Shown here piece by piece: positions 1 through 8,347 of a DNA stretch of 64,000 nucleotides; the first letter of the stretch is position 1; every line of letters starts with the position of its first letter. Source of the stretch: Nocardioides albus (GTDB taxonomy: Bacteria > Actinomycetota > Actinomycetes > Propionibacteriales > Nocardioidaceae). Both the position numbers and the translations under genes were made by a program. The stretch is from the NCBI RefSeq assembly GCF_014648255.1, contig NZ_BMQT01000001.1, positions 124,001 to 188,000 of the forward strand, read 5' to 3'. The notes beneath the pieces were generated by a model, which saw nothing but the letters and a program-made list of their open reading frames with translations, searched no databases and was not told where the DNA came from.

Positions 1-966
1 CTCCAGGTCAGACGGGTCGCCGACCTTCATCGCTGCGACCGTCTCCGCCAGGGCGCCGGCGATCTCGTCGTGGCGACCGACGGGGACGAGGACGCGGGTC
101 TGGGCGACGCAGGCCTGCCCGGAGTTCATCAGCGCGGTGAACTTGAGGCCCTCGAGCGTGGCCGTGAGGTCCGCGTCGTCGAGGATGATCGCGGCCGACT
201 TGCCGCCGAGCTCGAGCGAGACCCGCTTCAGCCGCTCGCCGCACAACGCACCGATCCGCCGGCCGGCCGTGGTCGACCCGGTGAACGCGACCTTGTCGAC
301 GCCGGGGTGGGTCACCAGGTGCTCACCCACCTCGCGTCCCGCGGCGACGATGCTGACCACACCCTCGGGCACCCCGGCCTCGATCAGCATCTCGGCGAGG
401 AGGTTGCCGTCGAGCGGAGTCTCCGGAGCCGGCTTGACCACGATCGTGCAGCCCGCCAGCAGCGCGGGGATGAGCTTGGACAGCACGGTGAACTGCGGGA
501 CGTTCCAGGGCGCGATCGCAGCGACGACGCCGACCGGCTCGTGGCGTACGACGACGTCCGAGCCGAGCGCGCCGGCCCGCCGCGACTCCCAGGGGAACTC
601 TCGCGCGATGGCGAGGAATGCCTCGATCTGCATCCACGGCGCGGGTGCCTGGGCGAGGTTGCTGAACGAGATCGTCGAGCCCATCTCGGCGGTGATCACC
701 TCGGCCATCTCGCCGAGCCTTCCGGCGTAGAGGCCCGACAGCGCCTGAACGATCTCGATCCGTTCCGCCGGTGACATCCGGGGCCAGGGACCCTCGTCGA
801 ACGCAGTACGCGCCGCAGCGACGGCGGCGTCGATGTCCTGCACCGAACCCTCGGGGACCCGCGCCACCACCTCCTCGCTGTGCGGCGAGATCACCTCGAT
901 CGTCGCGTCGGTGGCGGGCTTGGTCCAGGTGCCGCCGATGAAGAGTGCGTCGTGGTCGTAGGTCAT
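1..966 (-). CDS. Aldehyde dehydrogenase, 3'-truncated by window edge
   Basis: NAD(P)-dependent aldehyde dehydrogenase that oxidises an unidentified aldehyde to the acid, probably cytosolic. Only the first 322 codons are present; the end lies beyond the left edge. Visible family signatures are IAPWNVPQ, the general-base region LELGGKSA and the catalytic cysteine in SGQACVAQ. The ATG at 966 is preceded by GAGGA and lies 8 bases after the upstream stop codon, so it is the third gene of a tight operon with the hypothetical gene and the phosphotransferase. The substrate is unknown; the operon's KstR-like operator suggests a steroid or lipid side-chain pathway, but this is inference. Confidence 0.9.
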   Translation of the reverse strand, partial: MTYDHDALFIGGTWTKPATDATIEVISPHSEEVVARVPEGSVQDIDAAVAAARTAFDEGPWPRMSPAERIEIVQALSGLYAGRLGEMAEVITAEMGSTISFSNLAQAPAPWMQIEAFLAIAREFPWESRRAGALGSDVVVRHEPVGVVAAIAPWNVPQFTVLSKLIPALLAGCTIVVKPAPETPLDGNLLAEMLIEAGVPEGVVSIVAAGREVGEHLVTHPGVDKVAFTGSTTAGRRIGALCGERLKRVSLELGGKSAAIILDDADLTATLEGLKFTALMNSGQACVAQTRVLVPVGRHDEIAGALAETVAAMKVGDPSDLE

Positions 967-974
967 CGTTGTCC

Positions 975-2132
975 TCAGATCCGATCGAGCCAGTCGGTGA
1001 AGCCGGAAGGGTCGTGGCGGCCGAGGATGCCGTGCTCGAAGAGCCCCCAGCCGACGGCGCCATCGGGATCCACGACCCCGGGACCGTGCGCGACCGCGCG
1101 CCCGACATGATCGATCACCCCGAACGGCACCCGCCCGACGACCTCTGGCGCGTTCATGTCGTAGGTCAGCCGCTCGGTGAACCCGTCGCCCTTCCAGACG
1201 CCGTGGGACCAGTCGGTGTCGCCGCCGTAGCCGCCGCCGACATGGATCGGCGCCCCCAGCAGGGACGAGACCTCGAGCACCAGCGGCTCTCCCGCCGGCG
1301 TGGTGCAGGTGATCGTCGCCCCCTCGGGAAGACGCGTCCCGTCTTGGTAGTGGATTCGGACGTGCGGCCAGCCGAGCTGCTCGACCCGCCCGTCGGCGAA
1401 CGTACGCGTGCAGTCGTTGAGCGTGCGATGACCGTCCGGGGTCTCCTGGATGATCAGCACCACGGCGAACTCCTCGAACCGCAGCGGCACGTAGAGCCAC
1501 CACATCCCGTCGAAGCCCGGTTCGGCCGGCTTGCCCGGCGGCATGGCCTCGCCCGACGGGCGGATCCCCCAGGACCGGTCCCGTGTGCCGACCCAGCGAT
1601 CGGGGTCGACGACGATCGTCTCGCCGTCGACCTCGATCACCCCCTCCCAGGTCCCGACCTGCGCGAACCGCTGCGCGTCGAGAACGGTCGCGGCCCCCTG
1701 ACGCATCACGTGCGGCTGCTCCTGGACTACGCCGAACGATCCTTCCCAGCGCAGGTCCAGCGCGATCCCGTGGGTCTCCTCCATCACCAGCCGGAGCCTC
1801 CGCAGCGGCTCGGCGACCTCGATCCGGTACGCCCCGACCCGCTGCTCCAGCCGGTCACCGCCCCGCGGGTCGGCGCCGTCACCGAGGTGCACGGCGGTCT
1901 GCTCGTCGCCACGGCGGAGCAGGACGTACGCGTCCTTGGTGCCGAGGTTGGGATAGAACCCCATCCCGGTGATGAGGAACAGGTCGCCGGTGCGGTCGTG
2001 GGCGTTGAGGTAGCAGCGGTCGTAGAAGTTGCGGTCGCTGCTGCCCGCCCAGGCGACCGGGCGCGGGAGCTGGTGGATCGGGTACTCATCGAGCGGACCG
2101 ACCCCGACATACTCCCCGTGCGCCCCGCTCAC
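975..2132 (-). CDS. Conserved hypothetical protein, lipid/steroid operon
   Basis: A 385-residue soluble protein whose function I do not recognise with certainty. It has no signal peptide or membrane segment. From memory it resembles actinobacterial proteins given only DUF numbers (DUF7064/DUF7065 type) that often sit next to phosphotransferase-like genes. The GTG start at 2132 overlaps the stop of the upstream gene in a GTGA junction, which argues for translational coupling and fixes the start. A much longer reading frame extends upstream on the same strand, but it runs antisense-frame through the phosphotransferase and is not real. The aldehyde dehydrogenase follows after 8 bases, so the three genes probably work in one pathway. 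Confidence 0.75.
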   Translation of the reverse strand: MSGAHGEYVGVGPLDEYPIHQLPRPVAWAGSSDRNFYDRCYLNAHDRTGDLFLITGMGFYPNLGTKDAYVLLRRGDEQTAVHLGDGADPRGGDRLEQRVGAYRIEVAEPLRRLRLVMEETHGIALDLRWEGSFGVVQEQPHVMRQGAATVLDAQRFAQVGTWEGVIEVDGETIVVDPDRWVGTRDRSWGIRPSGEAMPPGKPAEPGFDGMWWLYVPLRFEEFAVVLIIQETPDGHRTLNDCTRTFADGRVEQLGWPHVRIHYQDGTRLPEGATITCTTPAGEPLVLEVSSLLGAPIHVGGGYGGDTDWSHGVWKGDGFTERLTYDMNAPEVVGRVPFGVIDHVGRAVAHGPGVVDPDGAVGWGLFEHGILGRHDPSGFTDWLDRI

Positions 2133-3277
2133 GCCCCCACCTCGTCCAGCATCGCCTCGAACATCGCCCGGTGATAGAGGACCGACTCCGGATCCTCGGG
2201 CGCCTCGATCTCGCCGAAGTGGATCTGCCGGGCCGCGATCCGCAGGTAGATGACACCCCACATCACCGCGGCATGGACCTCGTGCCAGGTCAGGTCGCCG
2301 AGCTCGACACCGGCCGCCGCGGCGTAGGCCTCCCGGACCTCGTCGGCGGTGAGGAAGTCCGGCATCCCGGGCAGCTCCAGCATCGAGGCGAGGTCCTCGA
2401 AGATGCGATGGGCGAAGATCATCCAGGTCACGTCCATCTCGCGGGGCCCGAGGCTGACCATCTCCCAGTCGAGGACGGCGACCGGGGCGAAGTCGCGATA
2501 GATGATGTTGCCGATCCGGGCGTCGCCCCAGCACAGCACCGGCTCGCCGACATCTGCGGGAAGGTTGGCCTCGAGCCAGGCCAGGCCCCGCTCGACCAGC
2601 GGCGAGCGGCCACCCCACTCCTCGGCGGTGGAGGCGAAGGCGTACCAGTCCCGGGTCTTGGCAAGGTTGCGGGCGACCAGCGTCTCGCCGGCATGCCCGG
2701 CCGCGGCAGGGTCGAGGAAGTCGAAGCGCGAGGCGGCGTCCGGGATCGAGTGGAGCCCGGCGAGCACCTCGACCGAGCGCGCCTGAAGCGCCGCTCGCTC
2801 AGCCGGCGAGGCGCCGAAGAGCCAGCTGTCGCCGAAGTTGTAGGGCATCACGTCCGGCGGGACGACACCGTCGACCCGCTCCATCAGGAAGAACGGCGTC
2901 CCCAGGACCGAGCCGCTCATCTCAGCGAGGCCGACCTCCGGCACCGGCACGTCGGACAGCGACCCGGCCAAGCGCATCGCGTCGTACTGCGCCTGCAGAT
3001 CATAGCTCGCGAAGACCGGGATGTCCTCCGGGCGGGGTGTCACCCGGAGGACGTACGCCTTCGTGTCCCTGACCCCGGCATGGGTGGAGGTGACGTCGAG
3101 CAGGACCGTCTCGCTGGAGAGCCCGTTGGCGTCGATCCCGCCGAGGAGCGAGACCGAAGGGTCGGCGCCGGGCGGGAGCGCCGTGACCAGCCATTGCTCC
3201 AGCTTCGCGCCGATCGCCGCGGGATCGCGGCCCGATCGCTGGAAGGTCATCTCGGGCGGCGGGGGCGCCTGGGTCAC
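2129..3277 (-). CDS. Phosphotransferase family protein (APH fold)
   Basis: A 382-residue kinase-fold protein of the aminoglycoside-phosphotransferase superfamily. The catalytic loop reads CWGDARIGN (Asp and Asn expected for catalysis and Mg binding) and the Mg-binding motif is VLDWEMV. This subfamily is usually found beside acyl-CoA dehydrogenases and lipid-degradation genes in actinobacteria and proteobacteria, and its physiological substrate is not established, so drug resistance should not be assumed. It is the first gene of the operon. A strong ribosome site (CCAGGAGGAG) precedes the start. The promoter region holds a KstR-like palindrome and another inverted repeat. Confidence 0.85.
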   Translation of the reverse strand: MTQAPPPPEMTFQRSGRDPAAIGAKLEQWLVTALPPGADPSVSLLGGIDANGLSSETVLLDVTSTHAGVRDTKAYVLRVTPRPEDIPVFASYDLQAQYDAMRLAGSLSDVPVPEVGLAEMSGSVLGTPFFLMERVDGVVPPDVMPYNFGDSWLFGASPAERAALQARSVEVLAGLHSIPDAASRFDFLDPAAAGHAGETLVARNLAKTRDWYAFASTAEEWGGRSPLVERGLAWLEANLPADVGEPVLCWGDARIGNIIYRDFAPVAVLDWEMVSLGPREMDVTWMIFAHRIFEDLASMLELPGMPDFLTADEVREAYAAAAGVELGDLTWHEVHAAVMWGVIYLRIAARQIHFGEIEAPEDPESVLYHRAMFEAMLDEVGA

Positions 3278-3294
3278 GTGCTCCTCCTGGTGGC

Positions 3295-3312
3295 GTGTGA
3301 GTCAGGTCACAC
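3295..3312. promoter_or_regulatory. Inverted repeat GTGTGA-N6-TCACAC
   Basis: Perfect 6-bp arms with a 6-bp spacer, directly upstream of the ribosome site of the phosphotransferase gene and downstream of the KstR-like site. It may be a second regulator operator or a leader hairpin. No regulator gene is adjacent. Confidence 0.4.
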
Positions 3313-3325
3313 ACCACCAGGTTGG

Positions 3326-3348
3326 TGGAACACGTTCTAGTCTGTCAA
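3326..3348 (-). promoter_or_regulatory. KstR-like operator with -35 TTGACA
   Basis: Positions 3326-3339 read TGGAACACGTTCTA, an exact match to the published KstR consensus TnnAACnnGTTnnA for the cholesterol-catabolism repressor of mycobacteria. Immediately upstream on the minus strand, 3343-3348 read TTGACA, a perfect -35 element. A repressor bound here would occlude the promoter of the three-gene operon. No good -10 hexamer is obvious, so the promoter itself is less certain than the operator. Confidence 0.55.
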
Positions 3349-3351
3349 CCG

Positions 3352-5007
3352 TCAGAACCGGATCTTCGCCGGCGTCTCGGTCGGCGCAGCCTTGCTGACG
3401 AACGCCTTCCGCTTCGCGGCGAACCCGTAGCGGTCGTCGAAGATGTCGCGCGCCATCTCGGCCAGCTCGATGCTCTGGTAGTAGGACATCGGCATCGCCT
3501 CGGCACGGCGAGACTCCCGGGCAGCCAGGGCCGCGTCGTACGCCTCGGGCTCGGCGCGAAGCCGAGCGAGGTCGCGCAGCCAGCCGTCGAACTCCGCCGC
3601 GTCCCGCGGACCGAGGTCGCTGACCATGCCGATGCGCCGGGCCTCGGTCGCAGAGATCGGCAGCTTCGCACCGAGCAGCTGATCGGCCAGCTCGTCGCCG
3701 ACCCGGCTCGGCAGACCCCAGGTGTGCAGCTCGGAACCGAAGATGCCCATGTCGTAGTAGGGGTTCAGCACGACGCCGGCGCGCGCGACCGTGACGTCCG
3801 CACACAGGCCCGCCATCACCCCGCCGGCGCCCGCGTTGGCAGTGAATGCCGCGATGGTGAGCTGCTCGGCCTCGGCGATCGCCAGGCAGAGCTCGTCGAT
3901 GGCACGGATGTTGTCCCAGGCCTCGGCCGCCGGGTCCTGGGCCGCCTCGATCACGCCGAGGTGGATGCCGTTGGAGAAGGCGTGCTCGGTGCCGCGTACG
4001 ACCAGGATCTTGGTGTCCTCGACCAGCGCCTTGCGGACGGCGTCGGTCATCCGGCGGCACTGCCGGGTGTGCATCGCGCCGCTGTAGGAGCGGAGGGTGA
4101 GGTAGCCGACGTCGCCGTCGCGCTCGTAGGTCGTCTCGGCCAGCGTCTCGGGCATCTCCGCGAACGGTGCGTGCCGGGCGTCGAGCACCCAGGCCGCCGG
4201 GAGCTTGGGACCGCGCTTCTTCTCGAGGGTCGCGGCGTAGCCGACCCACAGGGTGCCCTCGCCGGTGGCGAACGCGACCGCGTCGGTGTCGACACCGACG
4301 ATCGTGCCGGGCTTCACGTCAGCGTGCTCGTCAGGAGTGGTGGCGGCATCGAAGAGGCAGAACCGCCTGCCGTCGACGGTCGCGGGAGCACCCGGGGCGC
4401 CATCGGCCGCGGCGATCCGCCGGGCGATCTCGGTGGCCGGCGCCGACCAGTCGACCTCGAAGGCCGTGCGGCGCAGCAGCGGCAGCTCGCCCGTGTCTTC
4501 GACCTCTGCGGGCCATTCCTCGGCGGGCCTCGGGGGCTCCCCCGCGGCGACCATCCGAAGGACCTCCGCGACGCAGTCCATCGCGGCGTCGGCGACCGGG
4601 CCGTTGTAGAGCGCGCTCTTCGCGATCGGGGCCGCAGGCATCTCGAAGGTGGTGGTCGCCCAGACCGGGCCGGCGTCCATCTCCTCGACGGCGGACAGCG
4701 CGGTCACGCCCCAGCGGTCGCGACCGTCCAGCGTCGCGTGGTCGAGCGAGGACGGGCCGCGGTCGCCGAGCGGGCCCGGGTGGATCACGACGGTCGGGTA
4801 GCGGCCCCAGACCTGCTCCGGCACCCGGTGCTTGAGGAACGGGCACAGGATCAGGTCGGGCTCGATGGCGTCGACCGCGGCGACCAGCGAGGAGTCGTCG
4901 TGGACCGGAGCCAGCAGGACACCGACGTCATGGCCGGTCTCTTTCAGATCGCACCAGACCCGCTGGGTCAGGCCGTTGAACGCGGAGACGAGCAGCAGAA
5001 TGCGCAT
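3352..5007 (-). CDS. hypX: HypX/HoxX-like formyltransferase/enoyl-CoA hydratase fusion
   Basis: A 551-residue two-domain protein. Residues 1 to about 240 resemble N10-formyl-tetrahydrofolate transferases, with HPGPLGDRGPSSLD and AVEEMDAGP. The C-terminal half is an enoyl-CoA hydratase fold with FSNGIHLG and ANAGAGGVMA. This fusion is the hallmark of HypX, which in aerobic hydrogen oxidisers makes the CO ligand of the NiFe hydrogenase active site from formyl-tetrahydrofolate. No hydrogenase or hyp gene is in this window, so it stands alone here. The ATG at 5007 follows AGAAGGA. The upstream region carries two tandem metal-sensor-like palindromes. A non-hydrogenase role cannot be excluded. Confidence 0.8.
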   Translation of the reverse strand: MRILLLVSAFNGLTQRVWCDLKETGHDVGVLLAPVHDDSSLVAAVDAIEPDLILCPFLKHRVPEQVWGRYPTVVIHPGPLGDRGPSSLDHATLDGRDRWGVTALSAVEEMDAGPVWATTTFEMPAAPIAKSALYNGPVADAAMDCVAEVLRMVAAGEPPRPAEEWPAEVEDTGELPLLRRTAFEVDWSAPATEIARRIAAADGAPGAPATVDGRRFCLFDAATTPDEHADVKPGTIVGVDTDAVAFATGEGTLWVGYAATLEKKRGPKLPAAWVLDARHAPFAEMPETLAETTYERDGDVGYLTLRSYSGAMHTRQCRRMTDAVRKALVEDTKILVVRGTEHAFSNGIHLGVIEAAQDPAAEAWDNIRAIDELCLAIAEAEQLTIAAFTANAGAGGVMAGLCADVTVARAGVVLNPYYDMGIFGSELHTWGLPSRVGDELADQLLGAKLPISATEARRIGMVSDLGPRDAAEFDGWLRDLARLRAEPEAYDAALAARESRRAEAMPMSYYQSIELAEMARDIFDDRYGFAAKRKAFVSKAAPTETPAKIRF

Positions 5008-5050
5008 GTGGGGGAAGTGTCCTTCTCGTAGGTAGCCCGAACAGACCTCT

Positions 5051-5086
5051 TATCCCCCGAGGGGTATATATCCCCCGAGGGGTGTA
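5051..5086. promoter_or_regulatory. Tandem CsoR/RcnR-like palindromes upstream of hypX
   Basis: Two adjoining 18-bp copies, TATCCCCCGAGGGGTATA at 5051-5068 and TATCCCCCGAGGGGTGTA at 5069-5086. Each is a near-palindrome of C and G runs framed by AT, the arrangement known for operators of the CsoR/RcnR/FrmR family (copper, nickel, formaldehyde or persulfide sensors). They lie 44 to 79 bases upstream of the hypX start. The regulator gene is not in the window. Confidence 0.55.
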
Positions 5087-5241
5087 ACTGTATCGAGAGC
5101 ACCGAGCCGGATGCACGTCGGCGTCCAAGAGAGAGGACGGAAGACCTGGTGAACCCCGGGTCGCTCGCCCCGGTCTCGTGCCGGGCACCATGACATCGTC
5201 TTGTCACGGCCTGCAAAGATGACTCTGTCAGGAGGGGGACC

Positions 5242-5976
5242 ATGACGACAGTCGACCCGATCAGCGGGAGGCACAGCACCTTGGCGACCGTTCGGTCGGC
5301 GCCCGACTCCGCGGGTGAGCACAACCTGATCACCGGGCTGGTCGATCTCGTCGAGGCGAGCAGCGACGAGATGGCGCGTGAGCTGGCCAGGTTCCGGATG
5401 CGCTACAAGTTCGCGATCGACGAGGTCTCGACCAAGATCGCGATCCTGCGCGAGGAGTTCGAGCACGCCCACGACCACAGTCCGATCGAGCACGTACGCA
5501 CCCGGCTCAAGTCGCCCGACAGCCTGCTCGCGAAGGCCCGCAAGATCGGCTGCCCGCTCACGCTCGAGGCCTTCGGGCAGCACATCCGCGACATCGCCGG
5601 GATCCGGGTGGTGTGTCCGTTCGTCTCCGACGTCTACTGGATCATGGAGATGCTGGCCAGCCAGTCCGATGTCGACGTCGTCGAGGTCGAGGACTACATC
5701 GCCGAGCCCAAGGCCAACGGCTACCGCAGCCTCCACCTGATCATCAAGGTGCCGGTCTACCTCTCCGACCGTGCGGTGGAGGTGCCGGTCGAGCTGCAGA
5801 TCCGCACGATCGCGATGGACTTCTGGGCCAGCGTCGAGCACTCGATCTACTACAAGTACGACGGCACCGTCCCCACGACCCTGCGCGACGAGCTCGGCGC
5901 CGCCGCCCGCACCGCGGCCGACCTCGACGCCACCATGGCCCGGCTACGCAGCGAGGTCCACGGCCCGGTTCGATGA
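5242..5976 (+). CDS. Small alarmone synthetase (RelA/SpoT synthetase domain)
   Basis: A 244-residue GTP pyrophosphokinase that transfers pyrophosphate from ATP to GDP or GTP to make (p)ppGpp in the cytosol. It carries only the synthetase domain: RLKSPDSLLAKA, the RDIAGIRVVC segment with the metal-binding Asp, EPKANGYRSLH, and the ELQIRT signature. No hydrolase (HD) or TGS/ACT domains are present, so it belongs to the RelQ/RelP-like small synthetases rather than long Rel. The ATG is supported by AGGAGG six bases upstream. It is monocistronic and ends in a strong hairpin. A matching small hydrolase was not seen nearby. Confidence 0.92.
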   Translation: MTTVDPISGRHSTLATVRSAPDSAGEHNLITGLVDLVEASSDEMARELARFRMRYKFAIDEVSTKIAILREEFEHAHDHSPIEHVRTRLKSPDSLLAKARKIGCPLTLEAFGQHIRDIAGIRVVCPFVSDVYWIMEMLASQSDVDVVEVEDYIAEPKANGYRSLHLIIKVPVYLSDRAVEVPVELQIRTIAMDFWASVEHSIYYKYDGTVPTTLRDELGAAARTAADLDATMARLRSEVHGPVR

Positions 5977-5991
5977 ACCGGGCCGTGGACC
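5955..5991. terminator. Perfect 17-bp hairpin overlapping the synthetase stop codon
   Basis: Arms 5955-5971 and 5975-5991 (GGTCCACGGCCCGGTTC and its complement) close a 3-base loop. The TGA stop codon spans the loop-stem boundary. There is no T-run. It lies between convergent genes and probably terminates both. Confidence 0.75.
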
Positions 5992-6000
5992 CCGACAGGA

Positions 6001-8316
6001 TCAGCGGCCGTTGACGAACCGCTGATACTGGGCTCGCGCCTCATCCGGCGTGATCGCCCGGTCGAGGAACATCAGCGAGTCCATCCGGCAGTTGCAGGGG
6101 TTCCGCTCGACGGTGTCCTGCGGGAAGGACCCGCCGACCTTGTAGCCGCGCGGCAACGTGTCGGAGGTGCCGGTGCCGTCGACCTGCCACGGGTCACCGG
6201 CGGTGGTGTAGAACCCCTCGACGGCCTTGCCGTTGCGGTAGAGCGCCATCTTGCCCGTGGTGTAGTCGAACGTCGCCGTCAGGTGCACCCACTGACCTCG
6301 TGGCAGCAGGGTCTGCCAGTCGGCCGAGGCGGCGAAGGTCTGCGATGCCCCCTCGTCGAGCCGGCGTCCGAGCGCGACCAGGCGCAGGGTGCCGTCGACG
6401 TTGATGAGCTCGAGCAGGGCACGTACGCCGTGACCGTCGGAGTTGCCCGACAGGATGCCGGAGAGCCCGATGGCGTTGAACCGGTCGGTCGGGTCGGCGG
6501 TCACCGAGTTGAGCGCGGGCCCGTCCATGTCGACCTTGAACCAGCCGGCCAGAGTGATCTGCTCGGCTCCGGCGAACGGCGCCAGCGACGCGACCCCGTT
6601 CTGGTTGAACGTTCCCGCCTTCCAGTCGTCGTTGCCGTTGACCTCCGGGTCGAGCTGCTGGGTCTGCAGCGCGTTGTTGCTGGTCCGGTAGGCCGAGTCG
6701 GTGACCTGCATGGCGTTGCCACCGTTGACCTGGTTGAGCAGCGTCCGCGAGAAGCCCTGGTCCTCCTCACGCGCTCCCGGAGCGAAGGGGTGCTCGAAGT
6801 CGTAGAAGCTGACCAGGTCCTCGCGCATCGACGGCAGGACCTCGTTCGGCCACGGCCGGTGCACCGTGTCGACCACCTTCCACACCTTGCCGTTGGCCTT
6901 GGCCAGCAGGTAGAGGTTGCGGTCGGAGTCGGTTCCGAACCGCAGGTCCACACGCGGGTCGTCGACGAAGTCCTGCATCGAGAGGCGCTTGCCGGAGGTG
7001 TCGAAGAGCTGCATCTGGTGCAGAGTCGCCTCGCGGCTGCTGCCGCGGCGCATCTGCCGGGCGTCGGTCCAGTAGACCTCGCCGTTGACCAGGTCGCCGA
7101 AGACGTACTTGCCCTTCAGGTCGTCGAACCGGCCGCGGTAGACGACGCCGCCGCTCACGGCGTGGCCGCTGTCGGAGGTGCAGGAGAAGTTGGCCGGCGG
7201 GTCGTGGTCGAAGGAGGCCACCGGAAGGGTGAAGCCCGACATGTCGTAGTCGTCGGGCACCGTGTAGAGGTTGCACTGGTCGCTGTTGTCGTAGAGGAGC
7301 CGGCCCTCGATCTCGCTCCAGCCGAGGTTGTCCCCGGCCCGTACGTCGTAGACGCCCTCGATCGCGTGCTGGCCGATGTGGCCGAGCAGGAGGGTGCCCT
7401 TCTCGACATCCCAGGAGAACCGGTGCGGGTCGCGCATGCCGTACGCCCAGATCTCGCCGATCGCACCCTCGCGGTCGACGAACGGGTTGCTGTCCGGGAC
7501 CCCGTACGCCCCGTTGCGCCCGTCGCGGGCGAGCGGGTCGATCCGCAGGATCTTGCCGAACGGTTTGCCGAGGTTCTGCGGGTCGTCGCTCCGGACGCCG
7601 TTGCCGCCGTCGCCCGAGGCGATGTAGAGCAGCCCGTAGTCCTCGTCGCCGGGCACCGCCGTCGGGTTGAAGTCGATCTGCTGGATGGCGTGGATCTGGC
7701 CGGCGAAGTCGATCCGCATCACCTCACGGCTGGTGCCCGCGAAGGTGTCGGCCGCAGGGTCGGTGGCATCCCACTCGGTGACCACGCTGACCGTGCGTCC
7801 GGAGCCGGGGTTGGTCTGCGACGGGAAGGTCGGCGTCTTGGCGAAGCCACCGAAGCGCTCGGTGTGAGCGGTGTAGAAGAGGCCGTTCTTCTCGAAATCG
7901 GGATGGAAGGTGATGAACCCAGCCCCGCTGCCCATGCCGGCGCCGGAGAAGAAGTCGGGGAAGTGGTCCTTGACGTTCAGGTACTCGTGCTGCTGCCCGT
8001 TCTCGAGCAGATACATCGGCCCGTTGAGGTCGGGGACGTAGAGCCGGCCAGACCCGTCGGGCACCTCGCCGATGAAGTTGATCCGGTTGTGGCGGATGAT
8101 CCGTGGGTCGGTCGGGGTGGGATAGGGCTCGGTCTTCGGGAGCTGGGCGACCTCCTCGAGCACCAGGCCGAGGCTGCTGCGTACGGGCTGTTCGGGGATG
8201 GGGTCGGGGACGGGGTCGCTGCCGGGGATGGCGGCGTTGGCAGAGAGCGTGGGGGTGAGCAGCGCGGCGAGCATTGCGCCCGCGGCGAGACCGCCCCATA
8301 GACGTGAGGATCCCAT
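6001..8316 (-). CDS. Secreted PQQ-type sugar dehydrogenase with C-terminal LamG domain
   Basis: A 771-residue exported protein. Residues 1 to about 30 form a signal peptide ending ANA. The middle is a six-blade beta-propeller of the glucose/sorbosone dehydrogenase family (RLYVPDLNG, GLLYIASGDGGNG, GKILRIDPLA, EIWAYGMRDPHRFSWD), which oxidises sugars at pyrroloquinoline quinone outside the cell. The last about 230 residues look like a concanavalin/LamG carbohydrate-binding fold (ITLAGWFKV, WVHLTATFD). The ATG at 8316 was chosen because GGAGAG precedes it; an extra 22 codons upstream are possible but lack a signal-like start. It is the last gene of the ABC-transporter operon, 31 bases after its neighbour. 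Confidence 0.85.
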   Translation of the reverse strand: MGSSRLWGGLAAGAMLAALLTPTLSANAAIPGSDPVPDPIPEQPVRSSLGLVLEEVAQLPKTEPYPTPTDPRIIRHNRINFIGEVPDGSGRLYVPDLNGPMYLLENGQQHEYLNVKDHFPDFFSGAGMGSGAGFITFHPDFEKNGLFYTAHTERFGGFAKTPTFPSQTNPGSGRTVSVVTEWDATDPAADTFAGTSREVMRIDFAGQIHAIQQIDFNPTAVPGDEDYGLLYIASGDGGNGVRSDDPQNLGKPFGKILRIDPLARDGRNGAYGVPDSNPFVDREGAIGEIWAYGMRDPHRFSWDVEKGTLLLGHIGQHAIEGVYDVRAGDNLGWSEIEGRLLYDNSDQCNLYTVPDDYDMSGFTLPVASFDHDPPANFSCTSDSGHAVSGGVVYRGRFDDLKGKYVFGDLVNGEVYWTDARQMRRGSSREATLHQMQLFDTSGKRLSMQDFVDDPRVDLRFGTDSDRNLYLLAKANGKVWKVVDTVHRPWPNEVLPSMREDLVSFYDFEHPFAPGAREEDQGFSRTLLNQVNGGNAMQVTDSAYRTSNNALQTQQLDPEVNGNDDWKAGTFNQNGVASLAPFAGAEQITLAGWFKVDMDGPALNSVTADPTDRFNAIGLSGILSGNSDGHGVRALLELINVDGTLRLVALGRRLDEGASQTFAASADWQTLLPRGQWVHLTATFDYTTGKMALYRNGKAVEGFYTTAGDPWQVDGTGTSDTLPRGYKVGGSFPQDTVERNPCNCRMDSLMFLDRAITPDEARAQYQRFVNGR

Positions 8317-8347
8317 GGGTTGTTCTCTCCTTACCGAGGTTCTGCGA

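Noticed and set aside
2129..3277. Aminoglycoside resistance gene
   Set aside because: The fold is shared, but the operon context and subfamily point to catabolism, not drug modification.
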